From Nissolia schottii (taxonomy: Eukaryota > Streptophyta > Magnoliopsida > Fabales > Fabaceae), in assembly GCA_003254905.1 (NCBI GenBank), contig QANU01053036.1, positions 312,166 to 376,165 of the forward strand: a stretch of DNA of 64,000 bases, given 5' to 3'. Below the pieces are notes generated by a model, which was not told where the DNA came from, did no database searches, and saw only the letters and a list, made by a program, of their open reading frames with translations. The position numbers were made by a program, and so were the translations under genes. Every line of letters begins with the position of its first letter. Position 1 is the first letter of the stretch. Below are positions 33,136 to 44,832 of the stretch, piece after piece.

Positions 33136-36100
33136 TGCCATGCCCCAACTTACGACGTGACTGCACGTAGAGTTACTTGAAGTTTTGATGTGGCATACTA
33201 ATGTACATGGAATGCTCATAAATGAATAACTAATATCATAATAAATAACTGATTTTATAAAATAACTTCTTTTATTAAATATTAACTGAGTTTACATGTT
33301 GTACTAAAAATGTTGTTCTGACAATATAACTAAAACATAAATGCTAAATGGGGGATACTACCCTAGGTATCTAGAGCATAACTACTTATGACTCTGGTAG
33401 ACCCCACTGTGAAGCGGGGTTTACCACTGACGTTGAATCCTTGCTGCTACTGAACGATGGGGACATTTTCACAGTCCTCTACTGTATCTAAAAAAATTGA
33501 TATCGACAGAGGGGTGAGTTTGTCATCTCAGTGGTGGGTACCTCGGTACCACACACATAACATATATTGCATATAGTCATGCCATATAAATACACATATA
33601 CTGAATAAATAAATAAAAATAAAGCATGGAAGCTAAAGCAAATCTGAATAATTGTTGTAAAGTAAATCTAAATAAACTGAATAAACTGCTAATAGTAAAA
33701 CTAAATAAACTACTGAGAGTAAAACTGAATAAATAGCTAAAAGTTAAATCTGATCAGTGCAGCGTATGCCCGCCTCCTTTACGGTTGGAGCGCGATGAGA
33801 GATGCCTCTCATTCCTCAATTCAAGGGAACCTCAGCTCGACCTTGCTTCACAAGGATAAATTCAGGTGGTTCCAATACGCGTGCAACCTAGATACCTGTG
33901 AGGGTACGCATACCCTAACCTGAGGAACCTTGCACTCATCTAACCTACTGAATCTAGAAGGGTATACATGCCATAATCTGAGGAGCCTTGCGCTCAAAGC
34001 TATCTACTACTGAGGCTGATTTACAAGGTCATTGACCTCATACTATTCTAGGTCATTTATCCTAGGATCTACTGTTTGTGAAGTCTTTTAAGTGAGCTAG
34101 CTTGGCTACCCAAGTTTTTAGGTCCTAAGAATACCAATTATGACGGGGGTGTCCTAGTTTTGTTAATCTTATTTATTATTCCGGGTTCAAGGACTGGGGT
34201 CCCATACTTAGAGAAGGATTCCCAGGTAAGAGAGGTGCGTTGTTGAAAGCATTTTTTTACTCTCGTCATTCAAAAATAATACATCCTACTTTACAGCTTT
34301 CAGATTCACAAGGAATCCAATTGCAGTACAGTCGGGTATGATCGTATCCACAGAGAGTTGCAAAAATACCGTTCTTGAGTTTGTTAATTAAACAATGAAG
34401 TGAAGGATTGGTGATTTGATATTTAGATAAATAAATAAATAACAGAAAGATAAATAGGCAACAAAGTAGAGACAGATCAGGAAGCTTGTTGGGTTTTGAA
34501 TCCTATTATAATTTCATGCATTCATAACTTAAACATCAGAATTATCATTTCGTTGATTCCTCGCCATCAGTTCTTAACTTGTTCATCGCTCTCGCGCATG
34601 AAAAGATCACAGGTTTCCCTTGTTATGCTGTCACTCTCGCACACAAACTTAACAAAGTACACCAGCATTATTTTAGATGTTAAAAGCGACTAATATTCCT
34701 AATTCTATCTCTAGCAATTAGGTTTATTAGATGAATTGATTTAGTTCCAACTTATGATGTCGTTCTCACGCGCAACCAAACAGTTCGAAATCATGTTTTA
34801 GGTAGCTAAGCTAAAACAAGCATTAAGAGTAAAATCGATTCATGCAAATCATAGAAAATGATAGATTCATTAATGTAAAAGTACATGGATACAATCAGTC
34901 TATAACAATCATCAAAATCCCAACAACAAGAGGATTACAAATCCATCTTACAAGAGTATCTCGGAGGCAAGGTGATGGACGCTTACCATGACACGTTCTC
35001 ACGCTATCATGACGACGTCCGCCGTGCTTCCTTGATTCTCCCGGCTCCTTCACTAGCCTCCTCTTTGTTGCTAAACTAACTTAGGATTTGAAATTGAAAT
35101 GAAATGAGAGAAAGGAGAATTCTGAAAGGTAAATGATGCCTTGATTGTGTGAGCCTCGGCCTCTATTTATAGGCCGAGTTTGAGGGTCACCGCTGAGCGG
35201 TCTGAGTGCACCGCTCAGCGGTTTGAGTTTTCTTCACCGCCACGTTTCCTCTGAATGGTGGCTCTGCTCTGACATTATCTGTCAGAGCCGCTGAGCGGCG
35301 TGCGGTGCGCTGAGCGGTGTCAGAGCAGGGTGGCATTGCGGCTGCAGGTGCGGCTGCAGAGCTTCCTTCACGGCTAAGTTTCTTCACCTTGAAGCAAGGT
35401 CCGCTGAGCGGTTTGGGTTTATCGCTCAGCGGTTTCTTCGTGCAAGCCGCTGAGCGATATTTGTCACCGCTGAGCGGTGGTGCATATGCCTTTGCTCTTC
35501 GTTTGCCCTTTTTGCTCTTTGTTTCCTTTCTCTGTGGGATTTCTCTTTGATCTTTTATCTTGCATCCATCTCTAGAACATTTTATAACTCCTACAAAAGT
35601 GGGGAATTTTAATCAGATAATTCATTAAACTTAAGCAGACAGGTGCCTTTTCAATAGTTGAAATCGCGTACTTTTGGCACCTAACATGCGTCACGATCTT
35701 AAGTACCAAGTTTTGCCTTGTCAAAACCTGCCCTTCGTTAGGGTCCATGCCTTAACCGGAGTCTTTATTAAAGTGTGTTATATAATTCTAACCAAATAGT
35801 TCTAAGGGATATCATGCCTATAGTCCTAAGTCTCTGTCCTATCATAGCACAAGCATAGCATAGGCATATCATAAATAACATGTCGTAAATAATATATCAT
35901 GTGAGCATGGAAATTGTCAACTATTGAGCATGTATATAAATATCTAATAACATTTTATAACGCACAACTGGCTCTATTGATGAACCACCTGAAGTGGAAC
36001 CGTCGACGCGTTGGAACTGCCACTCACTTGGAATGTCGCGGAACTGAGAAACACTGGAACTAGGGGCTCCAAGCGACATAGTGTTGGCACCTAGAAAGGC

Positions 36101-36574
36101 CAACATAAACCACCATGAAAAACCCATAAAGAAAGCTTAATTATAGGCTCTACGGTAGCGATTTGGCATCACTACAACATTCTGGCATCACCACCACAAC
36201 CGTGGACTGCCATGGGCCACCACTATCAAAGTAGTGGTGCCGAGGCTTACTATACCCTAGGCCATACTAAAAAGGACTGACTATCTACCCCAGGTGAAAA
36301 TGTTGCATCTTCACAAGAGAGAGAGAGGAAGAATTGATTAGAAAATCCATTTTAGAGAGAAGAGGAGTCTGAAGCTCTGAGCAAGTTGAAAGGGGAAGAA
36401 GAGGCTCTATATATAAGGCGTAGAGATGGCCAAAAGGGCGGGTCGGGCCCTCTCCTAGCCCAAAGGGACGCCTAGGGTTGCTGATCAGCAGCGGCAGCGC
36501 GCCAGGGGTGCTGCAGCGCGTCTCCGAGGACTTCATGGGCCCTTATGATGGGCACTTTGTCGCGGGCCATTACA
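33136..36574. mobile_element. LTR-type insertion in copy A (probable solo LTR carrying a second one)
   Basis: Copy B is continuous here (cacaagtttaacttgttaaa). In copy A the site is split, with TTTAA duplicated at 33131-33135 and 36575-36579. The insert begins TGCCATGCCCC and ends GGCCATTACA, so it has TG..CA ends. Removing the nested element at 34241-35686 and its target duplication leaves about 1990 bases without protein domains, which favours a solo LTR. Open frames inside (for example minus strand 35921-36127) match nothing I know. Confidence 0.85.
34241..35686 (-). mobile_element. Nested solo LTR (1446 bp) with GCTGAGCGG palindromes
   Basis: Starts TGTTGAAAGC, ends GCACCTAACA, and is flanked by the perfect 5-base duplication TGCGT (34236-34240, 35687-35691). 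A truncated relative is at 54880-56237. Between 35189 and 35480 there are eight copies of an 11-base palindrome of the type CCGCTGAGCGG or CCGCTCAGCGG, in four pairs spaced about 20 bases. LTR direction is inferred from the family start TGTTAGGTGCC on the minus strand and is uncertain. Confidence 0.85.
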
Positions 36575-36579
36575 TTTAA

Positions 36580-37255
36580 CTTGTTAAATTAAGCAGAGTC
36601 ATATTGGTTTCTTTTCTTAGACATATTTTCTCTTACAAAACATGTTGATGTGATCTTTTATAGAAACATATTGGTTTCTTTTAGATAAACATGTTGGTTT
36701 TTTTTTGCAATGATGTTGATTTTTTTTTCATGAGTATTATGTACACTTCACACCAATATTATGCAAACTCTGTAAGCAACCCTTGCAAACAAAGAAAATC
36801 ACCTTTGTTAACAAAAAAAACCAAATTGTGTTTCTGACAACAAAAGAAACCAATATCTTAAAACAAATATACCAACATCTTAGAACAAACAAACAAACAT
36901 CTTAAAACAAATAAATCAATACGCTAAAATAGTGATAAATAAATAGAAAGTATCAATAAAGCAACATGCTAAAATAAATAAACATCTTAAAACGAAGAAT
37001 CCAATTGCCTAAAATAGAGAAACCTACTCGTTAAGACAAATAAACCAAGGAGGAAACTTCAATGGGGAGGGCTGAGTTAGGGACCAAAATGGTCCCTAAA
37101 TCACAGCCATAAAAAAGATAATGAATAGTTGAGATTATATTTAAGAAATTTATTATATAATAATTTATATTATATTTAATAATATTTATATTTAATTTAC
37201 CCATTTATCCATCCCTTACCAATTTCCTTCACAATATTGTGCCACCACTACAACC
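36580..37255. mobile_element. AACCAACAT short-repeat element, copy A
   Basis: Left part: repeated (c)atgttggtttcttttac-like words. Right part: repeated aaaccaacatcttaaaacaa-like words, the complement of the first. An AT-rich tail follows (ttatatttaagaaatttatt). It pairs with 45640-46411. Confidence 0.6.
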
Positions 37256-37729
37256 TTTCATTTTCTTTCATTTTCCCGTACTTTATAGATCCATGGATTC
37301 TGAAATGCATACACCACGCACTAATGAAACCAATCTTTGTAGCTTTGGAACTTCCATCACTGTGAAGCTCACTGAGAGGAACTTTTTGCTCTAGCTAGAA
37401 GGCACAAATCCTTGCAGGAATCAAAGGTAGAAAGCTACTAAAGTTTCTCACCAGCGATGCGAGCAGAGTTTCTTACTCACGCACGCAGATGAAGATCTCT
37501 ACAAAGTGAATCGAGCATCAAGATCAATTGCTCCTCTCGTGGTTACATTCATCACTTTCGGATGATATGATTGCTCGCATGGTTGGATGCCACCACGAAG
37601 AAGGATGATTGCAGAATCACAGAGTACATTCTTCGTATCAAAACCATGGTGGATTCACTACTCTCCGTTGGTGACGACCCAATTTGCACTCAAGAACAAA
37701 TTGACATGGTATGTTTGATGTGTGGATTA

Positions 37730-38990
37730 GTGTTTCAGGACCCGAAATTCAAAGAAAATGAGTAAAAATGAGAGTTAGAGAAGCATCTCGCGCGAGATCT
37801 AAAGAGCATCATTCATCCCGCGTGAGACATAACAACCAAAGAGCAATGTCGAAGTTCTGAAAGGCATCTCGCGTGAGACGTGAATTCATCTCGCGTAAAA
37901 AGAAGAAAACAGAAAGCAAAAAATTGAAATTCTGAAAGGCGTCTCACGCGAGACGCTTACTTATCTCAAGCGAGACGTGGCAAATAGGGAGCGAGAAACA
38001 AGATTCAGTGAAGATGTCTCGCACAAGACACTATTCATTTTGCACGAGACACGACTGCAGGAGGCCCAAAATGCTTGAAAAATTAGGTTGAAACGCTTTT
38101 TTCGAATCATTATATTTTTCATTCACACTTTTCATTACTTTGGGTGTATTAGGGGTTGAGAGTGAGAAAACATACAAGAAGTCACAAGAACGTCGAGGAA
38201 GGAGATCAATTCGGTTGCGATTCAATTCCAAGGATTCCTTATCTTCTATATATATCTCCATCTTTTCCTCTTTTATTCATAATTTTAGTTTTTCTATTAT
38301 GAACTAATTCCCCTTCTGATTGGGATGATGATGTAACCCTAATATCTTCTCTTAATTCCAATTTCAATGTTATTCAATTGTGTTTGTTTGTAAATTAATT
38401 TCTTAACGCTTAATTGGTCATTGATGAATTGTTGGTAAACTTAGGGGAGCTTTGAGAAAAGAAACCTAGGTGGTAATTAATGAGAAATTGATCATCACTT
38501 AGCTATATCTTAGAGATAAGAGTAGAGGGTGGTGCAACCCTTGCCCTCACACGCTACCAAAGGATTCATAGAACCTAATCCCTAGGCGAACTAGATTAAT
38601 TTTAAGAGATTGGTTAATCGGGTTGTCCATAGGAGGTATGCATGATCTTGAGAGAGACTTGCGTTAGAATAGGAATCCAGGTTGTCCTTCATAAATAACT
38701 TGAATAACAAAGAAAGTGAAATTAGGGAAATATTAGTGGTGAAATCGGAATCTCAATCACTTTAACCATAATTGAATCAATTCACAATTGTTTTTGTTCT
38801 GCGTTTCAATTTCTGTCCTATTTAATTTCCATTGCTTCAAATCCCTTTTTGAGATTTGACTCTAGAGTTGTAATTCTTGATTTTGTTTTTTACCATATCA
38901 TCCTCGTGAGAATGATACTTTGGTCCTAAGACCAATACTTTATTACTTAGTGACATGGTATACTTGCCACATGTGTTTTTCTTACACCAC
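37730..38990 (+). mobile_element. gypsy-type LTR fragment inside the copia remnant
   Basis: About 1.25 kb unrelated to copia. The end (gagaatgatactttggtcct, then ctttattacttagtgacatg) is the usual tail of Athila/Tat-like gypsy LTRs, and the middle (ggtggtgcaacccttgcc, acctaatccctaggcgaact) is likewise LTR leader sequence. Flanking duplications are not resolved. Confidence 0.55.
37784..38052 (+). repeat. Four tandem units of about 75 bp, each with two palindromes
   Basis: Unit starts near 37784, 37865, 37940 and 38015. Each has a CTCGCGYGAG-type palindrome and a second, more decayed one about 22-30 bases later, often preceded by attcat. Several units also share attctgaaaggc. Confidence 0.85.
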
Positions 38991-39765
38991 TATGGTAGAC
39001 TAGAGGAGGTGCACGCTCTGGTGGTGGGCAATCTCGAGGTCGTGGTGGTAGTTTTGGTTATGGAAAAGGCTTTTAATGCCAAGTATGAGGAAAACCTGGC
39101 CATATAGTTGCAGTGTGCCACTATAGGTTTGATCAACTATTTCCCCCTTATCATCAGCCTTAGTATTTTCTGCCTGTACCTTATCAATTTGCCACTGTTG
39201 TGCCTCAATTTCGTCCTGCTGCATCTCAAATTTCTGTTGTGAGCGATGCTTGTCCATCTTCTCAAGCTCCTAGTGCAAATTTGGCATATCAGCACTTTAA
39301 TCCATTCATGCCTTATGCACCCTTTGATAGCCTTAGCTCAGTTCCATCTAGAATCAATGGGGGGCATCAGGCTATGATGGCTACTCCTGAGGTTCTTAAT
39401 CATGAAGCATGGTTCCCTGACTCGGGAGCTACAACTCATGTGACAGCAAACATACTTCAAAAGTCTGAGTATCAAGGTGCATCTCAGCTTCACATTGGGA
39501 AATGGTCAAGGGTTGCCTATGCTACACTCTGGATTCTTCTTTGTTCATTCAACTCTTCATCCTCAAGTTAAATTATCCATGTCACATAGCTTACATGTTC
39601 CCACTATCACTAAAAATCTCTTTAGCGTTAGTAAATTCTCTAAAGACAATATTAATGTTTATTTTGGAGGGTGCCTTGGTCTATATGGTCTTTACTACTT
39701 CATCAAGCAATTTCCTATCAATTTTCTCAAGAAGAGAGGTGACATATACATACTCAATTACTATA

Positions 39766-40154
39766 TTTGACGCGAGCAAATCGAGGAGTTACACACATTA
39801 CTTATTTTTCATTTAATATTTTCCACAATTTCAGTCTTCAAAGTCCTAATCGCTTCCGTTTTAATTATTTTGCACCTATGCCATGTTTCTTTTTGGCGTT
39901 ATCCCCATTTGATTGGTTTGGTCAAATGATGAAAAATCCCAGTGTGTGTATATGTATTCAGTCGGTTAGCCTTTGTTTGTTTTTAAGAAATCTTGGGCGG
40001 AATGAAAATAAAGAACAAGAAAAACGAGGGAAAATATGTTCTTAAGAAATACATAAATAAAAAGAAAGAAAATGCTATGTGAGACTGATTATGAGATGGA
40101 AATAATAGATGTCAATTCTAGTCTATATTATTATTTTGTTTTGTATATATGATT
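39766..40154. other. Intergenic stretch between copia remnant and copy B
   Basis: No recognisable gene or repeat boundary; a short open frame (39767-40045) has no features I know. Confidence 0.4.
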
Positions 40155-40528
40155 TTATTCACTATCTTTGTGTTTATTTATGCGATTGACTCTACTTCTA
40201 ATGTTTTTGAATGCTTGGTCATCATTTGAATGATTTATGTCTATTAGATGTTTGAGAAAACTTCTCTCAGAGTAAGCTTGTGGTTCCAATCACCATAAGT
40301 TAGGTGAGTGCTAGAGATAGACTTTTTGGCTTATGCAATCACAATTAAAGTTCATTAAGCGTTAAAATATCATTGTTAGGGTAGTTAATTGCAAGAGATT
40401 GAATTATCATTCTAATATATTAGAAATTCGCTTTTGTTGGAGAGAGGTTAGCGAGTGCTTTAGGATCTTTAATTGATAAATAAACATTTAGGTGTGATAA
40501 GCCAACAATTAGTGAAACGGAGTCCAAA

Positions 40529-41690
40529 TTACATTCGATGATTGAATTGGTACATGACAAAATCTCTGTGGATATGATGCACATGTTGTGGTTCGTTCGC
40601 ATCAGAATATGTCTCCATGTAGTCAATGCTAGATTTTATTGAAAATCCTTGTGCTACAAGTCGTGCTTTATATCTCTCTATTTCATTTTTATCATTTCGT
40701 TTCGTATGAAAACTCACTTGTATCTCATTGGCTTTACACCTTCAGATATTTTGACTATAGGTCCAAAAACTTTCTGTTTTCCAAGTGAAGTTAATTCAGC
40801 TTGATTACATCTTTTGATTTTAGCTAGTCATTTCTCTATCTATATTCTTCGATAGACTTTGGTTCAATATCCTCTTCTTTGTTTATTATTTCAACTTCAA
40901 TATTATATGCAAAAATGTTATCGACAATAATATGTTTTTGATTCCATATTTTCCCCATAGCAACATAACTTATCAAGATCTCTTCATTTTCTAGGTATCT
41001 GAATCTATTATGGGATTTAATTTTTGGGGCTCTTTTTGAGTCACCTCCATATTGTGGCCATTTTGATCAATTGCACCTTTCTTTTTTCTAGGATTTTTAT
41101 CTTTGGAATCAGTTGGTCTACCACGCTTCAAGCATGACTTACTTACTTTGCACTCATCAGTTGTCCTTCTGCGATATTAATTCAAATTGGATCATTTGCG
41201 GCTTGTATATGAGATTTTGTAATTCTCATTGGGATAGTAAATGCATCTGATAGTTGATGTGCAATATTTTGCAGATGATCAACTATCTTTTGTACTTCTA
41301 GTTCACATCGTCTTGCATGACGAACTAATTGAGTTAAGGACAATATATTCCATGTTATTTCATTTTTTAACTATTTATTTTCTCCCCCTAATGTTGAGAA
41401 AAAAATTCATCTAAATAGCAATAAAAAAAACCTTGTTGTAAATAAATCGCTAGTCATTCGTTTAAGATATTTTATGATAAAAGGAGATTCATAACTAACA
41501 TATATTCTCAACCTTCTTAGAGGTCCCATGTTTGTAAGTTATGGTGGATAAATCGGTTGAAATAATTTATGATAACTTATTGGCCTAATGTGTATAAATG
41601 ATGTTGCATGTAAGATAGCATGTCTCCATGTTGAAACAAGTTTTGTTCTCATAAGCATTGATATGGCTATTAATTAGATGCATTTAATAA
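40529..41690 (-). pseudogene. copia pol remnant, copy B
   Basis: Minus-strand frames show the start of copia reverse transcriptase (ERYKARLVAQGF, YMETYSDANEP) at 40529-40717 and, upstream on that strand, the decayed integrase tail up to about 41690. It is continuous where copy A is split by the 3180-bp insertion. Many stops are present. Confidence 0.85.
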
Positions 41691-42052
41691 AAAATTTTGC
41701 TCGGCCATTTTGTGTGTATGTAAATGAGCAACAGACTTTTCAACTGTTTAGTGGTTGTATTTTAAATTTTAGGAAATGAAGGTGTGAAGGAAAAGCCCTG
41801 TGCGTGCGGTATAGAAATGGCCTCTTCTATAGTTGATGACATTTGTGGGTCCACTTTGCAAACTTGGCAAAAAATGAATGCTCAGAGTAAGGGGAGGGAT
41901 TTTCTCTCCGTGCATGGAAGAATTTCTCGTATTTTGATAAATAAGGTCCATTTTTTTTTAAAATTTTAATACTTTATTTTAACTCTTTTCCAAAGAAATT
42001 AAAGGATGCATTTAAAGTAAAATATCGTTGGTGTTTTCAATTAATCTATTAT

Positions 42053-42485
42053 TGATTAATTGTCCACTTTAAATTATGCACGAGTATTAAGAAAATAATT
42101 AAAAATTATAATACTATACAAAATTACTTCTATTTTTAATACTTTCAATTTTATTTTCTCTCTCATCAAATATTCTCTTAGTCAATTTATTTAATAGTGA
42201 TATGATAGAAAATAAAGTAATTAATGTTTGTTGGATTTAAGAAGTGAATAATTATTTATGAAAATACCAAAATGTAAAGGTAGACAGTTATTCAAAAATG
42301 GGGGAATATAAATAAAATAATTGTTGCCAAATATATTCTACTTGTTCTATAATGTTAGTCACTTTCACATTTTTAAGTTCATTTATAATTCACTGTAGCA
42401 TGACACAACTTGTGTATAAGTATATTAAATTTTGAATGAACCTGAAAAAAGTAGAATACACTAACTTTACGGAACAAATGAAGTG
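42053..42485. mobile_element. Two MITE-like elements upstream of the Cys-rich gene B
   Basis: Counterparts of 30338-30770. The ends (aattgtccactttaaa / aaaggtagacagtt, and ttctataatgttagtc / gactaac-type) are more decayed than in copy A. Confidence 0.55.
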
Positions 42486-42661
42486 TATAATTTAGTATAA
42501 TTTAACATAATTTAATAATTTCAAACTGACTTTGACGCTAGATAATTTATTTGGTTAGTCAACGACAATAAATGACAATAAATGTGAGTAAAGAGTATCA
42601 ATTTTACCCTTTTTCTCTTATATCTCTCTCCTTCCCCATCGCCATGCATCCCCCTTTGCCC

Positions 42662-42670
42662 TATATATAA
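42662..42670 (+). promoter_or_regulatory. TATA box of Cys-rich gene B
   Basis: TATATATAA, 76 bases before the ATG, in the same conserved context as copy A. Confidence 0.8.
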
Positions 42671-42737
42671 AGTATCATTCGCTTACTAACGTTCATATCT
42701 TTCATCAACTCGATTCATTTTTTTTGTCAATTGAAAA

Positions 42738-44335
42738 ATGGCTTCTAAAAATGCTGTACTCATCGTAAGTTTCTTGGCCACAATTGTTCTAATTATCCCT
42801 CCAAAGGTAGCTGCCAGAGAATTTCGTGAGACTTCCAGCTCCAACTCAAAAATAGGTCAGTTTGTGCTTTGCATTTTTGTTTGTATATCCTCAAAAATAT
42901 TGAATCACAAAATAGTTACAAAGGGCTTCCTCCTCACTAATGATGAACTTCTCCTTATTGTTCAAAATTGGGTTAATGTTCATTCGAAAACGATTGCATT
43001 AACCGAGATATAAATTGCATTTATATTTGTAAATCTTCTTCTTTTTCAATGCAAATGTGTGTGATGACTCGAGTAATTAATTTGATTTTTCACCGATTCA
43101 AATTAATGTTTTGCAGTTGAGAGTGTTAAGGAGACTGATACAATAGAAAAGTCGAAAACAAATGTTGGATTGGAGAGCTGGTCAAGTTATTGGTCACATA
43201 GCAACGTCCAAGATTGTAGTGGCACCCAGTGTTGTCACGCTAACTGCAAATGTTGCGAGGGTTAAATCGCTTATTCCCTCAATTTAAATCATATTGCGTT
43301 CATACATTGTTACATTAATTTCAATGCAAATGTGATGATGAAACACATCATTTGATTTTTCGCAATTTCAATTCATTTTTTTTCCAGGTGACGATGATGT
43401 TATAGATACAAATGACGTGAGTGAAGTCAAGTATGACAAAAATCAGGGTCAAGGTAAAAATTGTCTGTATAAATAGTTGTTTTGCGCATATATACACACA
43501 CACACATTCTCTCTCTTGAGATTTTTGTTAATCTTCACAAGTTCATGTAGAGATTAACCTGTCTACATTTTATTTTGGGCAATTAAATCACTCTTCCATT
43601 TGTGAATCAACTAATAAATATGGATAATTCTATAATTTTATTTTGGTTACATTAATAGTTCTTTAATTTCTTCTCTCTCTTATTGATTTTACACTTGACT
43701 ACATTAAATACAATTTTTTTTTGGTTAGAAGTGACTATTTAATTAAAAGATATTCTCATGATTTCTTGATTATAATATAACGTTTACTTATAATTTAATA
43801 TATTTGTTAGAATATTTGAAAACTTTTTATCATTTTTACGGCAATAATTATATATTAGTATGATATCCCAGTATAGTATTTGATTCGTGGAGACCTTTGT
43901 TGTATTTTAGATAGTAAAAAATATAATTGTAGGAGGGTAAAGAAACGGCACAAATTGTTAATTGAATTGATTAAGTAAATATTAGTCTTCATTATTATAA
44001 AAAGTGTAGATATCAAGTAATTAATGTTGATATGATTAAATTATAAATTTATCCAATATTATGAGTAACTACAAAAAGAGATAAGTGGATTTCATGTACA
44101 AAATAAAATGTGAACATTGTCAATCTCAAAATGAACTTGTGGAAGAGGTTAGCGAACTCCATTATACTTATGCTATTTTTTTAAAATGTTATACTATATT
44201 AAAAAAAAAATTTATTGTCCATTTGCAGGTATTACAACAGAAGAATCAAAAGCAACTCATGGATTAAATGGCTTGGGTGGAGGACATGCTGATGGATGTA
44301 AAGTATGTTGCAAGACTAGATGTTGGTGTTGTTAA
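42738..44335 (+). CDS. Small secreted Cys-rich protein with GRP/CORA-type N-terminus, copy B
   Basis: Exons 42738-42855, 43117-43260, 43388-43453 and 44229-44335, all phase 1, encode 144 residues. Residues 1-26 are a signal peptide ending KVAA before REFRETSSSNS. Exon 2 lacks the short Gly-rich remnant of copy A and has WSHSNVQ instead. Its Cys cluster is C-x4-CC-x3-C-x-CC. Exon 4 ends C-x2-CC-x3-C-x-CC, so in this copy both clusters share the CC-x3-C-x-CC core. As in copy A, intron 2 opens with an in-frame TAA directly after the exon 2 cluster. Promoter, exon layout and all exon 4 cysteines are kept, while most other exon 4 residues differ. The frame is open throughout, so both copies are probably active. 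The function is unknown; secreted defence or metal-binding peptides are the obvious but unproven ideas. Confidence 0.85.
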
Positions 44336-44832
44336 AGTTGAATCCCATATATCCATCTAGTAGTTATATCTAAGAATAAATAAATAAAATATGGACTCTT
44401 TTATATATATTGTGCCATCTTGACCGCATATTGAATAATCTTCTGTTATCTATCAATGTTGTTCATATATATCTTGTCTTGTGATTGTGCCGCTTGTAAA
44501 ACAGAATACTACGTGTACAACAAGTTTTATGGTCAATTTATGGCCACCAAAATAAAGTGGGTCTTATACATAATAAACAAACAAAAATTAATTACTCTCA
44601 CGTATTTTAATTCACATTTTCTCTCTCTTCTATTCTAACTCTCACTAATAAATGTGTCCACGTTACTACTTCTTCAACTTAATCACTTTTACTCCCACTT
44701 TTTTTTAATCATGGTAATTTCTTGTTAAATTAATCAGAATCATGTTGATTTTTTTATTAGTCACGTTGATTTCTTTTCTTAAATATGTTGGTTTCTCTTA
44801 CAAAAACATGTTGGTTTCTTTTTCTAATCTGT

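Larger units (their letters stand above)
24555..37255. repeat. Segmental duplication, copy A
   Basis: Collinear with 40155-46411, same strand. Landmarks in order: tctacttctaatgtttttga (24600, 40192), an antisense copia pol piece, the Cys-rich gene, cacaagtttaa (33125, 45754), cttgttaaattaag (36580, 45765) and aatagttgagattatattta (37122, 46277). Copy A is longer because of LTR insertions at 25290-28469 and 33136-36574 (the latter containing 34241-35686) and about 490 extra bases at 29760-30250. Copy B in turn lacks about 140 bases present at 24930-25070. Confidence 0.92.
37273..39765 (+). pseudogene. copia gag-protease remnant, interrupted
   Basis: 37293 onward reads as copia gag: KLTERNFLL near 37357, then KKDDCRITEYILRIKTMVDSL in the frame 37571-37765. 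After a foreign block the same element resumes near 39000 with an Arg/Gly-rich stretch and a decayed zinc knuckle (GKPGHIVAVCHY). Next comes the aspartic protease site WFPDSGATTHVTA (about 39412-39450) and, after a frameshift near 39500, the LHVPTITKNLFSVSKFSKDN segment typical of the protease/integrase junction. Stops at 37394 and 39076, among others, show it is dead. The gag middle is missing, so the foreign block did not leave a clean site. Confidence 0.85.

Noticed and set aside
35189..35480. CRISPR-like array (regularly spaced palindromes)
   Set aside because: The repeats are 11 bases with irregular spacing between pairs, inside a bounded LTR in a plant genome with introns. No cas genes or constant spacers.
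31017..44335. Nodule-specific NCR peptides
   Set aside because: NCR genes usually have two exons and four or six cysteines at set spacing. These have four exons, a GRP-type leader and clustered CC pairs, so the NCR label does not fit.
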